Assembly (NCBI RefSeq): GCF_000711715.1 | Contig: NZ_JONN01000001.1 | Coordinates: 2,080,485 to 2,144,484 of the forward strand | Direction: 5' to 3' | DNA from: Sphingomonas astaxanthinifaciens DSM 22298 | Lineage (GTDB): Bacteria > Pseudomonadota > Alphaproteobacteria > Sphingomonadales > Sphingomonadaceae | DNA: 64,000 bases | Part shown: one piece after another, positions 36,366 through 49,883 of the stretch | Layout of the letters: every line of letters starts with the position of its first letter | How positions within the stretch are numbered: position 1 is the first letter of the stretch | Translations under genes and position numbers: made by a program | The notes under the pieces: generated by a model | What the model saw: only the letters and a program-made list of their open reading frames with translations | Databases searched by the model: none | Told to the model about the DNA's origin: nothing

Positions 36366-37673
36366 ATGGTGCGTGTTTTCCTGATGGGTCTGACCGCGCT
36401 GGCAGCATCGCCGGCGCTCGCGCAGGAGAGCGACCCGCCGCCCGTCGACGTCGAGGTCACCAGCGGCGGCGTCAACCAGTCGATTAGCATCGCGGTCCCG
36501 CCGATGCCGGTCGAGGGCGCCGAGCTCGCACTCGGTCGCAACATCGCGGGCGTGATCGCCTCGGACCTTCGCGGCACCGGCCGCTTCGCGCCGCTGGGGC
36601 CGGGCGGCCTGCCCAATTACAGCCTTGCCCAGGCCGATGCGCCGGCATGGGGCGACTGGCGCGGGCTCGGCAGCCAGCAGCTCGTCACCGGCTTCGTCCG
36701 CGCGACCGGCCCCGGCCAGGTCACCGTCGGCTGCTACCTCTACGACGTCGGCGCCGGCCGCGAGCTCGTCCGCCAGGGCTTTGCGGTGACCACCGACAAC
36801 TGGCGCCGGGCCGCGCACAAATGCGCCGATGCCATCTATGCCCGGCTCACGGGGGAGGGGGCCTTCCTCGACACCCGCGTCGTCTTCGTCGCCGAGACCG
36901 GGCCCAAGAACCAGCGCCAGAAGCGCATCGCGATCATGGATTCGGACGGCGCGAACCTTCGCTACCTGACCGAGGGCGAGGCGACCGTGGTCACCCCGCG
37001 CTTCTCGCCCGACGGTCGCCGGCTCGCTTATGTCAGCTACGCGGGCCGCCGCGCCCGAGTCTGGGTGCTCGACATCGCGAGCGGGCAGAAGCGCCTGCTC
37101 GTGCCCGGCCTTGCACTCACCAGCGCGCCGCGCTTCTCGCCCGACGGCAACCGCATCGCCTATGCGCTGTCGGCCAATGGCAATACCGACATCTGGATCG
37201 CCAATGCAGATGGCTCGGGCGCGCCCCAGCGGCTGACCAGTGCGCCCGGCATCGACACCGCGCCGAGCTTCTCCCCCGACGGCCGCCGGATCGTGTTCGA
37301 AAGCGATCGCTCAGGGTCGCAGCAGCTCTACGTGATGGACGCCGACGGTTCGAACCAGCGGCGGATCAGCTTCGGCGGCCCGGCCGGCTCGCCCTCGTGG
37401 AGCCCGCGCGGCGACAAGATCGCCTTCGTCCGCATCGGCGCCTTCCGCGTCGGCGTCATGAACGCCAATGGCGGCGGCGAGCAATTGCTGACCGACGGCT
37501 GGCAGGACGAATCCCCGAGTTGGGCCCCCAACGGCCAGTTCGTGATGTTCAACCGCTTCACCCGCGACGGCCGCTCGAGCCTCTATGCGGTCAACGTCAA
37601 TGGCGGCGCCGCCCGCCGCCTACCCACCCCGCAGGACGGCTCGGACCCGAGCTGGTCGCCCCTGCAGCGCTGA
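36366..37673 (+). CDS. tolB: Tol-Pal system beta-propeller protein TolB
   Basis: TolB is a periplasmic protein that binds Pal and helps pull the outer membrane inward at division. This 435-residue protein has a signal peptide (MVRVFLMGLTALAASPALAQ), an N-terminal domain with GFVRATGPGQVTVGCYLYDV, and a six-bladed propeller. Its repeated blades read PRFSPDGRRLAYVS, PRFSPDGNRIAYAL, PSFSPDGRRIVFES and PSWSPRGDKIAFVR. It follows tolA by 7 bp. Confidence 0.97.
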   Translation: MVRVFLMGLTALAASPALAQESDPPPVDVEVTSGGVNQSISIAVPPMPVEGAELALGRNIAGVIASDLRGTGRFAPLGPGGLPNYSLAQADAPAWGDWRGLGSQQLVTGFVRATGPGQVTVGCYLYDVGAGRELVRQGFAVTTDNWRRAAHKCADAIYARLTGEGAFLDTRVVFVAETGPKNQRQKRIAIMDSDGANLRYLTEGEATVVTPRFSPDGRRLAYVSYAGRRARVWVLDIASGQKRLLVPGLALTSAPRFSPDGNRIAYALSANGNTDIWIANADGSGAPQRLTSAPGIDTAPSFSPDGRRIVFESDRSGSQQLYVMDADGSNQRRISFGGPAGSPSWSPRGDKIAFVRIGAFRVGVMNANGGGEQLLTDGWQDESPSWAPNGQFVMFNRFTRDGRSSLYAVNVNGGAARRLPTPQDGSDPSWSPLQR

Positions 37674-37686
37674 CAAGGAGAAGAAG

Positions 37687-38208
37687 ATGCGCAAGTCAGT
37701 CACCGTTGCGGGCCTCGCCCTGGCGCTTGCCCTCAGCGCCTGCGGCCGCAAGCCCGCGCCCGAGAGCACCCCCACCGCGCCGGTCACCGGCACCGAGACC
37801 GGCTCCGAGGGCGCGAACAGCGACGATGTCGGGCTGGTCGAGCTGCCCGGCAGCCAGTCGGCGCTGGTCGCCGCGGCGGGCTCGGACACCATCTATTTCG
37901 GGACCGACCAGTCGGACATTTCGGCCGACGCGCAGGCGACGCTCCGGGCGCAGGCCAAGTGGCTGATCGCCAATCCCAATGTCCGTGCCTCGGTCGAGGG
38001 GCATGCCGACGAGCGCGGCACCCGCGAATATAATCAGGCGCTGGGCGAGAAGCGCGCCCAGGCCGCCAAGCAGTTCCTGATGGCGCAGGGGGTGCCGGAG
38101 AACCGGCTGCTGACGATCAGCTGGGGCAAGGAGCGCCCGGTCGCGACCGGCTCGGACGAAAGCGCCTGGGCGCAGAACCGCCGCGCGGTCACCGTGGTGG
38201 TCAAGTAA
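37687..38208 (+). CDS. pal: peptidoglycan-associated lipoprotein Pal
   Basis: This 173-residue lipoprotein has a signal peptide with lipobox ALALSAC (Cys20). A disordered Thr/Pro linker leads to an OmpA-like domain, with TIYFGTDQSDISADAQATL and the peptidoglycan-binding VEGHADERGTREYN. It anchors the outer membrane to peptidoglycan and is the last gene of ybgC-tolQRAB-pal. The intergenic inverted repeat that follows may end transcription. Confidence 0.97.
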   Translation: MRKSVTVAGLALALALSACGRKPAPESTPTAPVTGTETGSEGANSDDVGLVELPGSQSALVAAAGSDTIYFGTDQSDISADAQATLRAQAKWLIANPNVRASVEGHADERGTREYNQALGEKRAQAAKQFLMAQGVPENRLLTISWGKERPVATGSDESAWAQNRRAVTVVVK

Positions 38209-38213
38209 GGATC

Positions 38214-38290
38214 CGTCGCCCCGGCGAAGGCCGGAGCCTCATCGAGGGAAGTGCGGACGGCCCGAGGTCCCGGCCTGCGCCGGGACGACG
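38214..38290. repeat. imperfect 27 bp inverted repeat in convergent spacer
   Basis: Arms 38214-38240 and 38264-38290 are inverted repeats with about 4 mismatches in 27 bp. They begin CGTCGCCCCGGCGAAGG and end CCGGGACGACG. The element fills the spacer between pal and the convergent Sel1-repeat gene, and could act as a bidirectional terminator. Its outer sequence resembles that of the repeat at 46247-46330, so both may belong to one family of sphingomonad intergenic repeats. Confidence 0.65.
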
Positions 38291-38293
38291 GGA

Positions 38294-38602
38294 TCAGGCC
38301 GCGTAGCGGACGCCGCTGTGGCCGGTCATGGCGAGCCAGGCGCGCGCCGACTTCTGCGCTTCGGCGATCTCGCGGGCGGTCATCTCGACGCTGATCTCGG
38401 CACGGCAGGCCTGCCCGCGGGTGCAGCCGTTCAAGGCCGCGAGGTTGAACCACTTGTGCGCCTCGACGAGATCGACGGTGACCCCGCCGCGGCCGGTCGA
38501 ATAGGTCACGCCAAGCTCGAACAGCGCATTGACGTCGCCGCGCTCGGCGTCGGCGAGACGGCTGCGGATCAGGAATTCGGCACCTTGCTGGCTGATGGCC
38601 AT
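38294..38602 (-). CDS. Sel1-like repeat protein
   Basis: This 102-residue protein has one or two Sel1/TPR-like repeats: RGDVNALFELGVTYSTGRG followed by VTVDLVEAHKWFNLAA. There is no signal peptide. Sel1 repeats mediate protein interaction. Two cysteines lie in NGCTRGQACRAE. The gene stands alone on the minus strand between pal and panC. A near-palindrome GGTAATTACC (38666-38675) lies upstream, of unknown use. Confidence 0.8.
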   Translation of the reverse strand: MAISQQGAEFLIRSRLADAERGDVNALFELGVTYSTGRGGVTVDLVEAHKWFNLAALNGCTRGQACRAEISVEMTAREIAEAQKSARAWLAMTGHSGVRYAA

Positions 38603-38670
38603 GTCACTTACTCCCCTGTGTGTGGAAGCAGGTTCGTCCCCAGCAGGTCACCGAATGGTTAACGTGGTAA

Positions 38671-39531
38671 TTACCAGCTTACCTGTTGCTCCGAAGTGAC
38701 AGGTATATTGTCGATCAGGCGGACCGTCCCGAGCTTCGCCGCGACCAGCAGCCGCATGTTTTCGCCCACGGTTTCAAGCGGTTCGAGCGAAGCGCCGTCG
38801 ACCAGGGCCAAATAATCCACTCCGGAGAATCCAGCGGCGAGCAGGCGCGCTTTTCCGTTGGCGAGGCTCGCCGCGACCGATTCGCCGGCAAGGATTTGCC
38901 GCGCAATCTCGCCGAGCACTTGCGGAATGGCGACCGCCTGTGCCCGCTCGTCCGTGCCGAGCAGCGCGTTGCGCGACGACATCGCCAGCCCATCGGCCTC
39001 GCGAACGGTGGGATGGCCGAGGATGCCGATGCCAAGCCCAAGGTCGGTCGCCATCCGTCGGATCACCGCCAGCTGCTGCCAGTCCTTCTCGCCGAAGATC
39101 GCAATATCGGGCCGCACCGCCAGCAGCAGCTTGGCGACCACCGTCGCGACGCCGTCGAAATGGCCGGGACGATGCTCGCCTTCCCAGCGCTCGCTCACCC
39201 CCCTGACCGAAATGCTGGTGGCGAAGCCGGCCGGATAGAGCTGGTCGGGGGTCGGCAGCCAGACGAGGTCGCAGCCCGCCGCCTCGAGCTTGGCGAGATC
39301 CGCCTCCTCGGTCCGCGGATATTTTTCCAGGTCCTTGGGATCGTTGAACTGCAGCGGATTGACGAAGATCGTCGCGGCCACCCGGTCGGCGACGCGCCGC
39401 GCCTCGGCGATCAGCGCGAGGTGCCCGTCGTGCAGCGCCCCCATCGTCGGGACCAGCGCCAGCGTGTTTCCGTGCTGGCGGACCATCGCCACACCCAGCT
39501 CCAGCCCGTCGAGCGCACGGATGATTTGCAC
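38671..39531 (-). CDS. panC: pantothenate synthetase
   Basis: PanC joins pantoate and beta-alanine using ATP to make pantothenate, on the route to coenzyme A. This 286-residue protein has the nucleotide motif VPTMGALHDGHLALI. Further motifs are IFVNPLQFNDPKDLEKYPR, FGEKDWQQLAVIRRM and GLAMSSRNALL. GTG at 39531 is chosen: it gives the usual N-terminus and AAAGGGA lies 6-12 bases upstream. It is divergent from mipZ across 70 bp. Confidence 0.96.
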   Translation of the reverse strand: MQIIRALDGLELGVAMVRQHGNTLALVPTMGALHDGHLALIAEARRVADRVAATIFVNPLQFNDPKDLEKYPRTEEADLAKLEAAGCDLVWLPTPDQLYPAGFATSISVRGVSERWEGEHRPGHFDGVATVVAKLLLAVRPDIAIFGEKDWQQLAVIRRMATDLGLGIGILGHPTVREADGLAMSSRNALLGTDERAQAVAIPQVLGEIARQILAGESVAASLANGKARLLAAGFSGVDYLALVDGASLEPLETVGENMRLLVAAKLGTVRLIDNIPVTSEQQVSW

Positions 39532-39601
39532 CGTTGATTCCCTTTGGTTTACTGATGATCCCAACAGGAGGCGCTTAGGCGCGAGGCGGGGAAGAAACCA
39601 A

Positions 39602-40384
39602 GTGAGCCAGCCACATTTCATCGTCTTCGCCAACGAAAAGGGCGGGACGGGCAAGTCGACCACCGCGGTCCACACCGCCGTCGCGCTCGCCGCGGCCGGC
39701 CACCGGGTCGCCGCGCTCGACCTCGACCATCGCCAGCGGACCACCACCCGCTATCTCGAGAACCGCGCCGCCTTCCAGCGCCGGACCGAGACCGAGCTGC
39801 CCCAGCCGGGCTTCGCGGTGCTCGAGGACCAGCGCGAGGAAGCGCTCGAAGCGGCGATCGCCGCGCTCGGGCAAGAAGCCGACATCCTCGTCATCGACAC
39901 GCCGGGCCGCGACGATGCCGTCGCCCGCGCCGCGATCCTCAAGGCCGACACGCTCGTCACCCCGATGAACGACAGCTTCGTCGACCTCGACCTCATCGGG
40001 CAGGTCAATCCCGACACCTTCAAGGTCACCCGCCCGAGCTTCTATGCCGAGCTCATCTGGAACAGCCGCACCGCGCGCGCCAAGACCGCGGGCAAGAGCG
40101 TCGACTGGGTGGTGCTGCGCAATCGCCTCCAGCATATCGGCAGCCACAACCAGCAGCGCGTCGGCGCGGCGATGGACGAGCTTGCCCGCCGGGTCGGCTT
40201 CCGGGTCATCCCCGGCCTGTCCGAACGCGTCATCTACCGCGAGCTCTTCCCCAAGGGACTGACCCTGCTCGACCTCAAGCAGATCGGCGAAGCCGGCATC
40301 GCCCACATCGCCGCTCGGCAGGAGTTGCGCGAAATGGTCGCTGGCCTGGGGCTTCCCGGCGCGGAAACCGCCAAAGCGGCGTGA
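39602..40384 (+). CDS. mipZ: division plane positioning ATPase MipZ
   Basis: This 260-residue ParA-family ATPase matches MipZ: FIVFANEKGGTGKSTTAVH is the deviant Walker A, and DILVIDTPGRDD is Walker B-like. The alphaproteobacterial segment NSRTARAKTAGKSVDWVVLRN is also typical. In Caulobacter, MipZ forms a polar gradient with ParB and inhibits FtsZ away from midcell. GTG at 39602 is used. It lies 52 bp before the phosphomutase gene on the same strand. Confidence 0.94.
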   Translation: MSQPHFIVFANEKGGTGKSTTAVHTAVALAAAGHRVAALDLDHRQRTTTRYLENRAAFQRRTETELPQPGFAVLEDQREEALEAAIAALGQEADILVIDTPGRDDAVARAAILKADTLVTPMNDSFVDLDLIGQVNPDTFKVTRPSFYAELIWNSRTARAKTAGKSVDWVVLRNRLQHIGSHNQQRVGAAMDELARRVGFRVIPGLSERVIYRELFPKGLTLLDLKQIGEAGIAHIAARQELREMVAGLGLPGAETAKAA

Positions 40385-40436
40385 TCCCCCGCGCGATCTC
40401 GCAACCAACTGACGCTCCCTCCGTTCAGGCGCCGTA

Positions 40437-41816
40437 ATGACTCATCGCTTCGATCCCACCATCCTCCGCGAATATGACATCCGCGGCATCGTCGGCCGCA
40501 CCCTCCACGAACAGGACGCCTATGCGCTCGGGCGCACCTTCGCCGCCGAGGGCCGCGACCAGGGGGCGAAGCGCCTCGCAGTGGGGCGCGACGGGCGCGA
40601 GCACAGCCCGTTGCTCGAGGCGGCGCTGGTCCGCGGCCTGACCGAAGGCGGGATCGATGTCGTCCGGGTCGGGCAGGGGCCTTCGCCCATGCTCTACTGG
40701 GCGGTCGCCGAGCTCGACGTCGACGGCGGGATCCAGATTACCGGAAGCCACAATCCGGCCGACTATAACGGCTTCAAGATGCTGCTTCCGGGCGGCTCGG
40801 TATTCGGCGCTGCGATCCAGGCCCTCGGGGCCCGCGCCGCCGAGGGCCGCTGGAGCGAGGGCCAAGGCAGCGTCGAAGACGTCGACATCATCGACCGCTA
40901 CGTCGATCGCCTCGTCAAGGACTATCGCGGCGGCGCGTTCAGGATCGGCTGGGACGCCGGCAACGGCGCGGCCGGCCCCGCGCTCGAGAAGCTGGTGGCC
41001 AAGCTCCCGGGCGAGCATCACACCATCTTCACCGACGTCGACGGCCGCTTCCCCAACCACCATCCCGACCCCACGGTCGAGAAGAACCTCGAACATCTGA
41101 AGGCGCTGGTTCGGGACAAGGGCCTCGACTTCGGGATCGCCTTCGACGGCGACGGCGACCGGATCGGCGCGGTCGACGGGCAGGGCCGCGTGATCTGGGG
41201 CGACCAGCTGCTGATGATCCTCGCCGGCCCGGTGCTCGAGGAGCAGCCGGGCGCGACCATCATCGCCGACGTCAAGGCCAGCCAGACCCTGTTCGACGGC
41301 ATCGCCGCACTCGGTGGCAGCCCGCTGATGTGGAAGACCGGCCATAGCCTCATCAAGTCCAAGATGAAGGAGACGGGCGCGCCGCTCGCGGGCGAGATGA
41401 GCGGCCACATCTTCTTCAAGCACCGCTGGTACGGTTTCGACGACGCGCTCTACGCCGCGGTCCGGTTGATCGAGGCGGTGGCGGCATCGGGCAAGAGCCT
41501 GACCGAATTGCGCGATTCGATGCCCGAGAGCATCGCCACCCCCGAAATGCGCTTCCCGGTCGACGAGGCGCGCAAGTTCGCCGTGGTCGAGGAAGTCCGC
41601 GACCGCCTCACCGCCGAAGGGGCGAAGGTCGATGCGACCGACGGCGTCCGCGTCAGCACCGGCGACGGCTGGTGGCTGCTGCGCGCGTCCAACACCCAGG
41701 ACGTGCTGGTCGGCCGCGCCGAGGCGAGGGACCCGGTGGGCCTCGAACGCCTGCTCGAGACCATCGACGCCCAGCTCGCCCAAAGCGGGATCGAGCGGAC
41801 CGAGGCCGACCACTAG
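40437..41816 (+). CDS. pgmG: phosphomannomutase/phosphoglucomutase
   Basis: This 459-residue alpha-D-phosphohexomutase moves phosphate between C1 and C6 of mannose or glucose. All four loops are visible: [10 protein letters not shown] (phosphoserine), FDGDGDRIG (metal), GEMSGHIFF (sugar) and LRASNTQDV (phosphate). It supplies sugar nucleotides for polysaccharide, as PgmG does for gellan-type sphingans in Sphingomonas. No sphingan cluster is adjacent. Confidence 0.92.
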   Translation: MTHRFDPTILREYDIRGIVGRTLHEQDAYALGRTFAAEGRDQGAKRLAVGRDGREHSPLLEAALVRGLTEGGIDVVRVGQGPSPMLYWAVAELDVDGGIQITGSHNPADYNGFKMLLPGGSVFGAAIQALGARAAEGRWSEGQGSVEDVDIIDRYVDRLVKDYRGGAFRIGWDAGNGAAGPALEKLVAKLPGEHHTIFTDVDGRFPNHHPDPTVEKNLEHLKALVRDKGLDFGIAFDGDGDRIGAVDGQGRVIWGDQLLMILAGPVLEEQPGATIIADVKASQTLFDGIAALGGSPLMWKTGHSLIKSKMKETGAPLAGEMSGHIFFKHRWYGFDDALYAAVRLIEAVAASGKSLTELRDSMPESIATPEMRFPVDEARKFAVVEEVRDRLTAEGAKVDATDGVRVSTGDGWWLLRASNTQDVLVGRAEARDPVGLERLLETIDAQLAQSGIERTEADH

Positions 41817-41863
41817 GCCCCCGCGGGGCTGGACCTCGGCTGTGCCCGGAGTAGAGGGGGCGC

Positions 41864-43992
<2,129 letters not shown>

Positions 43993-43996
<4 letters not shown>

Positions 43997-44203
43997 TTTG
44001 GCGGCGGGCGGCGATCTTTGCGCTTTGGGCAGTTGTATGTTTTTTCGGTTTCTTCGTTGCGGTCTTCTTGACGCAGATGGGCGATTGTTTCGACGTTGCC
44101 GAATGCAAGCAGTTCAAGAATAGCGCGATGCATTATATTCTGATCGGCGCGCCTTCGATCTGGATCGGCGGCTCATTGCTGATGACTTATCGGTGGAGCC
44201 GGA

Positions 44204-44214
<11 letters not shown>
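43993..44214 (+). CDS. small two-helix membrane protein between mutase and pccA
   Basis: This 73-residue protein has two hydrophobic segments: [20 protein letters not shown] at the N-terminus and [19 protein letters not shown] near the C-terminus. A short loop with Cys-containing [13 protein letters not shown] lies between. GTG at 43993 overlaps the mutase stop by 4 bp (GTGA), and its stop overlaps pccA by 11 bp. Base composition is visibly lower in GC than its neighbours. No family recognised. Confidence 0.65.
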
Positions 44215-46231
<2,017 letters not shown>

Positions 46232-46246
46232 GTAAAACGGGAAGCG

Positions 46247-46330
46247 CGTCATCCCGGGCTTGACCCGGGATCCCGCTTCTTCGCTTCTTCACATGACCAA
46301 GCGGGACCCCGGATCACGTCCGGGGTGACG
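46247..46330. repeat. imperfect 32 bp inverted repeat in convergent spacer
   Basis: Arms 46247-46278 and 46299-46330 are inverted repeats with about 5 mismatches in 32 bp, containing CGTCATCCCGGGCTTGACC and its partner. The spacer lies between convergent pccA and SDR genes. The sequence matches a well-known class of alphaproteobacterial intergenic repeats (from memory) and probably folds as a bidirectional terminator-like hairpin. Confidence 0.7.
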
Positions 46331-46338
46331 AAAGACCG

Positions 46339-47097
46339 TCAGGCGCTCGTGCCCCCGTCGATCGTCACGCAGGCCCCGTTGACTCCGCTGGCGTCGGGGT
46401 GGAGCAGCTGCACCACGCTGTAAGCCACTTCGTCCGCCGTGATCAGGCGGCCGTTGCCGTTGGTCTTGGCCAGCATCGCCCGCGCTTCCTCGACGCTGCG
46501 GCCGGTCGCGCCCGCGATCCGCTCGGCGCTCGCATCGACCATCGGCGTGTCGACGAAGCTCGGGCAGATGGCGTTCACCGTCAGGCCGGTGCGTGCGAAT
46601 TCGAGCGCGAGGCTTCGCGCAAGCCCCACCGCGCCATGCTTGGAGGCGACATAGGGAGCCGCCATCGCGCCGCCCTTCAGCCCGGCGACCGAAGCGACGA
46701 TCACCAGCCTCTTGCCCGGCGCCTGGAGGTCGGGGAGGGCGAGCTGCGCGCCGTCGAACAGGGCAGTGAGATTGGTCGCCAGAATCGCGTCCCAGGTTTC
46801 GCGCTTGGTCCGCAGGAACGGCCGGCTGTCGCCGATGCCCGCATTCAGCACCACATAGTCGAACGCCCCATGTGCCGCGCGCGCGGCGGTGAAGGCCCGG
46901 CTTTGCTGCTCGGGATCGGTGACGTCGGCGACAAAGGCCGAACCGCCCGTTTCCCGCGCCACCGCCTCGATCAGGTCGGCGCGCCGTCCGATCAGCGAGA
47001 CGGTCGCGCCCGCCGCGGCGAGAGCCCGCGCGACGGCGGCACCGATGCCCGTGCCGCCGCCAGTGATGAGTGCATGCTTGCCAGTCGCCCAGGTCAT
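46339..47097 (-). CDS. SDR family oxidoreductase
   Basis: This 252-residue protein has the classical short-chain dehydrogenase motifs: ALITGGGTGIGAAVARAL (cofactor), VVLNAGIG (NNAG-like, with LNAG), Ser in VASVAGLKG, and YVASK with catalytic Tyr and Lys. The C-terminal VNGACVTIDGGTSA is typical. An Arg after the cofactor motif (IGRRAD) favours NADP. The physiological substrate is not evident. It stands alone between pccA and the formaldehyde operon. Confidence 0.93.
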   Translation of the reverse strand: MTWATGKHALITGGGTGIGAAVARALAAAGATVSLIGRRADLIEAVARETGGSAFVADVTDPEQQSRAFTAARAAHGAFDYVVLNAGIGDSRPFLRTKRETWDAILATNLTALFDGAQLALPDLQAPGKRLVIVASVAGLKGGAMAAPYVASKHGAVGLARSLALEFARTGLTVNAICPSFVDTPMVDASAERIAGATGRSVEEARAMLAKTNGNGRLITADEVAYSVVQLLHPDASGVNGACVTIDGGTSA

Positions 47098-47130
47098 GCT
47101 CGCGATCCTAACGGCGGCGCGGGCAAAGAG

Positions 47131-47160
47131 AAGGGCGACCCGGCCGCCCGGGCCGCCCTT
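47131..47160. other. strong hairpin in the divergent SDR-frmA spacer
   Basis: AAGGGCG-A-CCCGG-CCGC-CCGGG-C-CGCCCTT folds into a 12 bp stem with one mismatch. It lies only 34 bp upstream of the SDR start, in a divergent spacer of 259 bp that holds no recognisable gene. It has no T-run on the plus strand and a weak one on the minus strand. It might be a leader structure or the remnant of a terminator from a lost gene. The rest of the spacer presumably contains the frmA promoter. Confidence 0.4.
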
Positions 47161-47356
47161 CCTACCCCTGGCAGTTCTTAGTGAACGCCGAGACGACGCT
47201 GGAAAAATGGTGCTCGCCCCGTAGCCTACGGGTCGCTGACAATCTTGCAAGCACGTTTCGGGCGGCAAAATCGCACGGTTCACCGTTACCGGCGAGGGCT
47301 TTGCCAAGGGTCCCGTCCTGTGCCACGAGGCCGCTTCATAGGAGCAGCCCGAAACC

Positions 47357-48469
47357 ATGAAGACCAGAGCCGCCGTCGCCTTTGCCCCCAAGCAGCCGCT
47401 CGAGATCGTCGAGCTCGACCTCGAGGGCCCCAAGGCCGGCGAGGTGCTGGTCGAGATCAAGGCGACCGGCATCTGCCACACCGACGCCTACACGCTCGAC
47501 GGCCTCGACAGCGAGGGTCTCTTCCCCTCGGTCCTCGGGCACGAAGGCGCGGGCATCGTCCGCGAGGTCGGCGCCGGGGTCACCTCGGTCAAGCCCGGCG
47601 ACCATGTCATCCCGCTGTACACGCCCGAGTGTCGCCAGTGTAAGTCGTGCCTCTCGGGCAAGACCAACCTCTGCACTGCCATCCGCGCGACGCAGGGCAA
47701 GGGGCTGATGCCCGACGGGACCAGCCGCTTCTCCTACAAGGGGCAGACCATCTTCCACTACATGGGCTGCTCGACCTTCTCGAACTTCACCGTCCTCCCC
47801 GAGATCGCGGTAGCGAAGATCCGCGAGGACGCGCCGTTCCAGACCAGCTGCTACATCGGCTGCGGGGTCACCACCGGGGTCGGCGCGGTGGTCAACACCG
47901 CCAAGGTCCAGGTTGGCGACAATGTCGTGGTGTTCGGTCTCGGCGGGATCGGCCTCAACGTTGTCCAGGGCGCGCGGCTGGCGGGCGCCAACCGGATCAT
48001 CGGCATCGACCTCAATCCCGACCGCGAGGAATGGGGCCGCCAGTTCGGCATGACCCACTTCCTCAATACCAAGGGCATGAGCCGCGACGAGATCGTGGCG
48101 AAGGTGGTCGAGCTGACTGACGGCGGCGCCGACTACAGCTTCGACTGCACCGGCAACACCGAGGTCATGCGTACCGCGCTCGAATGCTGCCACCGCGGCT
48201 GGGGCACCAGCGTCATCATCGGCGTTGCCGAGGCCGGAAAGGAGATCGCCACGCGCCCCTTCCAGCTGGTCACCGGCCGCAACTGGCGCGGGACGGCCTT
48301 CGGCGGCGCCAAGGGCCGCACCGACGTGCCCAAGATCGTCGACTGGTACATGGACGGGAAGATCGCGATCGACCCGATGATCACGCACGTCCTCAGCCTC
48401 GAGGAGATCAACAAGGGCTTCGACCTCATGCACCGGGGCGAGAGCATCCGCGCCGTCGTCGTCTACTAG
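47357..48469 (+). CDS. frmA: S-(hydroxymethyl)glutathione dehydrogenase
   Basis: This 370-residue class III alcohol dehydrogenase oxidises S-hydroxymethylglutathione, the spontaneous adduct of formaldehyde and glutathione. The catalytic zinc ligands lie in [14 protein letters not shown] and GHEGAGIV, and the structural zinc cysteines in [15 protein letters not shown]. The NAD site is [13 protein letters not shown]. It heads the frmA-VOC-fghA operon. AGGAG lies about 12 bases before ATG 47357. Confidence 0.97.
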   Translation: MKTRAAVAFAPKQPLEIVELDLEGPKAGEVLVEIKATGICHTDAYTLDGLDSEGLFPSVLGHEGAGIVREVGAGVTSVKPGDHVIPLYTPECRQCKSCLSGKTNLCTAIRATQGKGLMPDGTSRFSYKGQTIFHYMGCSTFSNFTVLPEIAVAKIREDAPFQTSCYIGCGVTTGVGAVVNTAKVQVGDNVVVFGLGGIGLNVVQGARLAGANRIIGIDLNPDREEWGRQFGMTHFLNTKGMSRDEIVAKVVELTDGGADYSFDCTGNTEVMRTALECCHRGWGTSVIIGVAEAGKEIATRPFQLVTGRNWRGTAFGGAKGRTDVPKIVDWYMDGKIAIDPMITHVLSLEEINKGFDLMHRGESIRAVVVY

Positions 48470-48485
48470 GAAAAGGGGAACCACC

Positions 48486-48875
48486 ATGTTCAGTCACGTC
48501 ATGATCGGCTCGAACGACATCGAGCGCTCGAAGAAATTCTACGATGCCCTGTTCACCGCCATCGGCGGCCGCGAGGGCCGGGTCGATCCCAAGGGCCGCG
48601 TCATGTATCTGAAGGACGGCGGCATCTTCATCATCACCAAGCCGATCGACGGCCAGCCCGCCACCCACGGCAACGGCTGCACCCTGGGCTTCAAGGTCGA
48701 CAATCCCGAGCAGGCCCATGCCTGGCACGAGGCCGGCATTGCCGCCGGTGGCACCCCGATCGAGGACGCGCCCGGAGTCCGTTCGGGCATGGGGGTCGAC
48801 CTCTACCTCGCCTATCTGCGCGACCCCGACGGCAACAAGATCTGCGCCATGCACCGGATGCCGCAGCCCGCCTGA
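48486..48875 (+). CDS. VOC family protein in formaldehyde operon
   Basis: This 129-residue protein of the glyoxalase/dioxygenase superfamily starts MFSHVMIGSNDIERSKKFYD and ends with a YLRDPDGNKICAMH segment. It lies 16 bp after frmA and overlaps fghA by one base (TGATG), so it is part of the formaldehyde operon. Its role there is unproven; one option is handling a glutathione adduct, as glyoxalase I does. Confidence 0.9.
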   Translation: MFSHVMIGSNDIERSKKFYDALFTAIGGREGRVDPKGRVMYLKDGGIFIITKPIDGQPATHGNGCTLGFKVDNPEQAHAWHEAGIAAGGTPIEDAPGVRSGMGVDLYLAYLRDPDGNKICAMHRMPQPA

Positions 48876-49711
48876 TGGTCGAAGTCGTCAGCGAAGCCCG
48901 AAGCCACGGCGGTCGCCAGCTCGTCCTACGGCACGACAGCCGGGCGACGGGCACGCCAATGACCTTCTCGCTCTTCCTGCCCCCGCAGGCGGAGCAGGGG
49001 CGGGTGCCGCTGGTGACCTATCTGTCGGGGCTGACCTGCACCCACGCCAATGTCACCGACAAGGGCGAATATCGCGCCGCCTGCGCCGAATTGGGCCTCG
49101 CCTTCCTCGCGCCCGACACGTCCCCACGCGGCGACGGGGTCGCGGACGAGGAGGGCTGGGACATCGGGCTTGGCGCGGGCTTCTACGTCGATGCGACCGA
49201 GGCCCCCTGGTCCGCTCATTACCGCATGTGGAGCTACGTCACCGAGGAGCTGCCGGCCCTCGTCGCGGCCGAGTATGCAGCGCTCGACATGTCGGCGCAG
49301 GCGATCACCGGGCACAGCATGGGCGGGCATGGCGCGCTGACCGTCGCGCTCCGCCATCCCGGCCGCTTCCACGCGGTCAGCGCCTTCGCGCCGATCGTCG
49401 CCCCGTCCGAGGTACCGTGGGGCGAGAAGGCCTTTTCGCGCTATCTCGGTCCCGACCGCGCCGCCTGGCGGGCCCACGATGCCGTTGCGCTGATCGAGGA
49501 TGGTGCGCGGGTTCCGGCGATCCGCATCGACATCGGCGCCGCCGACCCGTTTCTCGAGCGGGAATTGCGTCCGGAACGGATCGAAGCCGCGGCCGCCGAC
49601 GCCGGGATCGAGCTGATCCTCGAGCGCCGCTCAGGCTACGATCACAGCTACTTTTTTATCTCGACCTTCCTTGCCGAGCACCTCCGCTGGATGAAGTCGC
49701 GGCTCGGTTAA
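48875..49711 (+). CDS. fghA: S-formylglutathione hydrolase
   Basis: This 278-residue esterase hydrolyses S-formylglutathione to formate and glutathione. The nucleophile Ser is in ITGHSMGGHGAL, with LSGLTCTHANVTDKGEYR (oxyanion/Cys region), DIGAADPFLE (Asp) and GYDHSYFFISTFL (His). It completes formaldehyde oxidation with FrmA. It is the last gene of the operon. ATG at 48875 overlaps the VOC stop by one base. Confidence 0.96.
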   Translation: MVEVVSEARSHGGRQLVLRHDSRATGTPMTFSLFLPPQAEQGRVPLVTYLSGLTCTHANVTDKGEYRAACAELGLAFLAPDTSPRGDGVADEEGWDIGLGAGFYVDATEAPWSAHYRMWSYVTEELPALVAAEYAALDMSAQAITGHSMGGHGALTVALRHPGRFHAVSAFAPIVAPSEVPWGEKAFSRYLGPDRAAWRAHDAVALIEDGARVPAIRIDIGAADPFLERELRPERIEAAAADAGIELILERRSGYDHSYFFISTFLAEHLRWMKSRLG

Positions 49712-49883
49712 TCGCGCGGTTTCTCTAAAACCGATCAATAAAATGTAGCGTAGCTGCAACACTCTCCTGCTTTGTCCGGACGCCTGGCAACCGTGCGCAT
49801 TTCTCCTCGTTGAGGGGGCGCCGAATTGTCCGAGTAATGGGAAACGGCATGTGCGCATGCCTTCCCGAACAGGGGAGTAAAGA

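Noticed and set aside
38651..38675. CtrA-like box TTAA-N7-ATTA upstream of the Sel1 gene
   Set aside because: One half-site does not match TTAA and the site overlaps the panC stop; too weak to annotate.
47161..47240. Possible small gene end (FQRRLGVH) on the minus strand
   Set aside because: A stop codon lies 16 codons upstream in the same frame, and no start or conserved peptide is evident.
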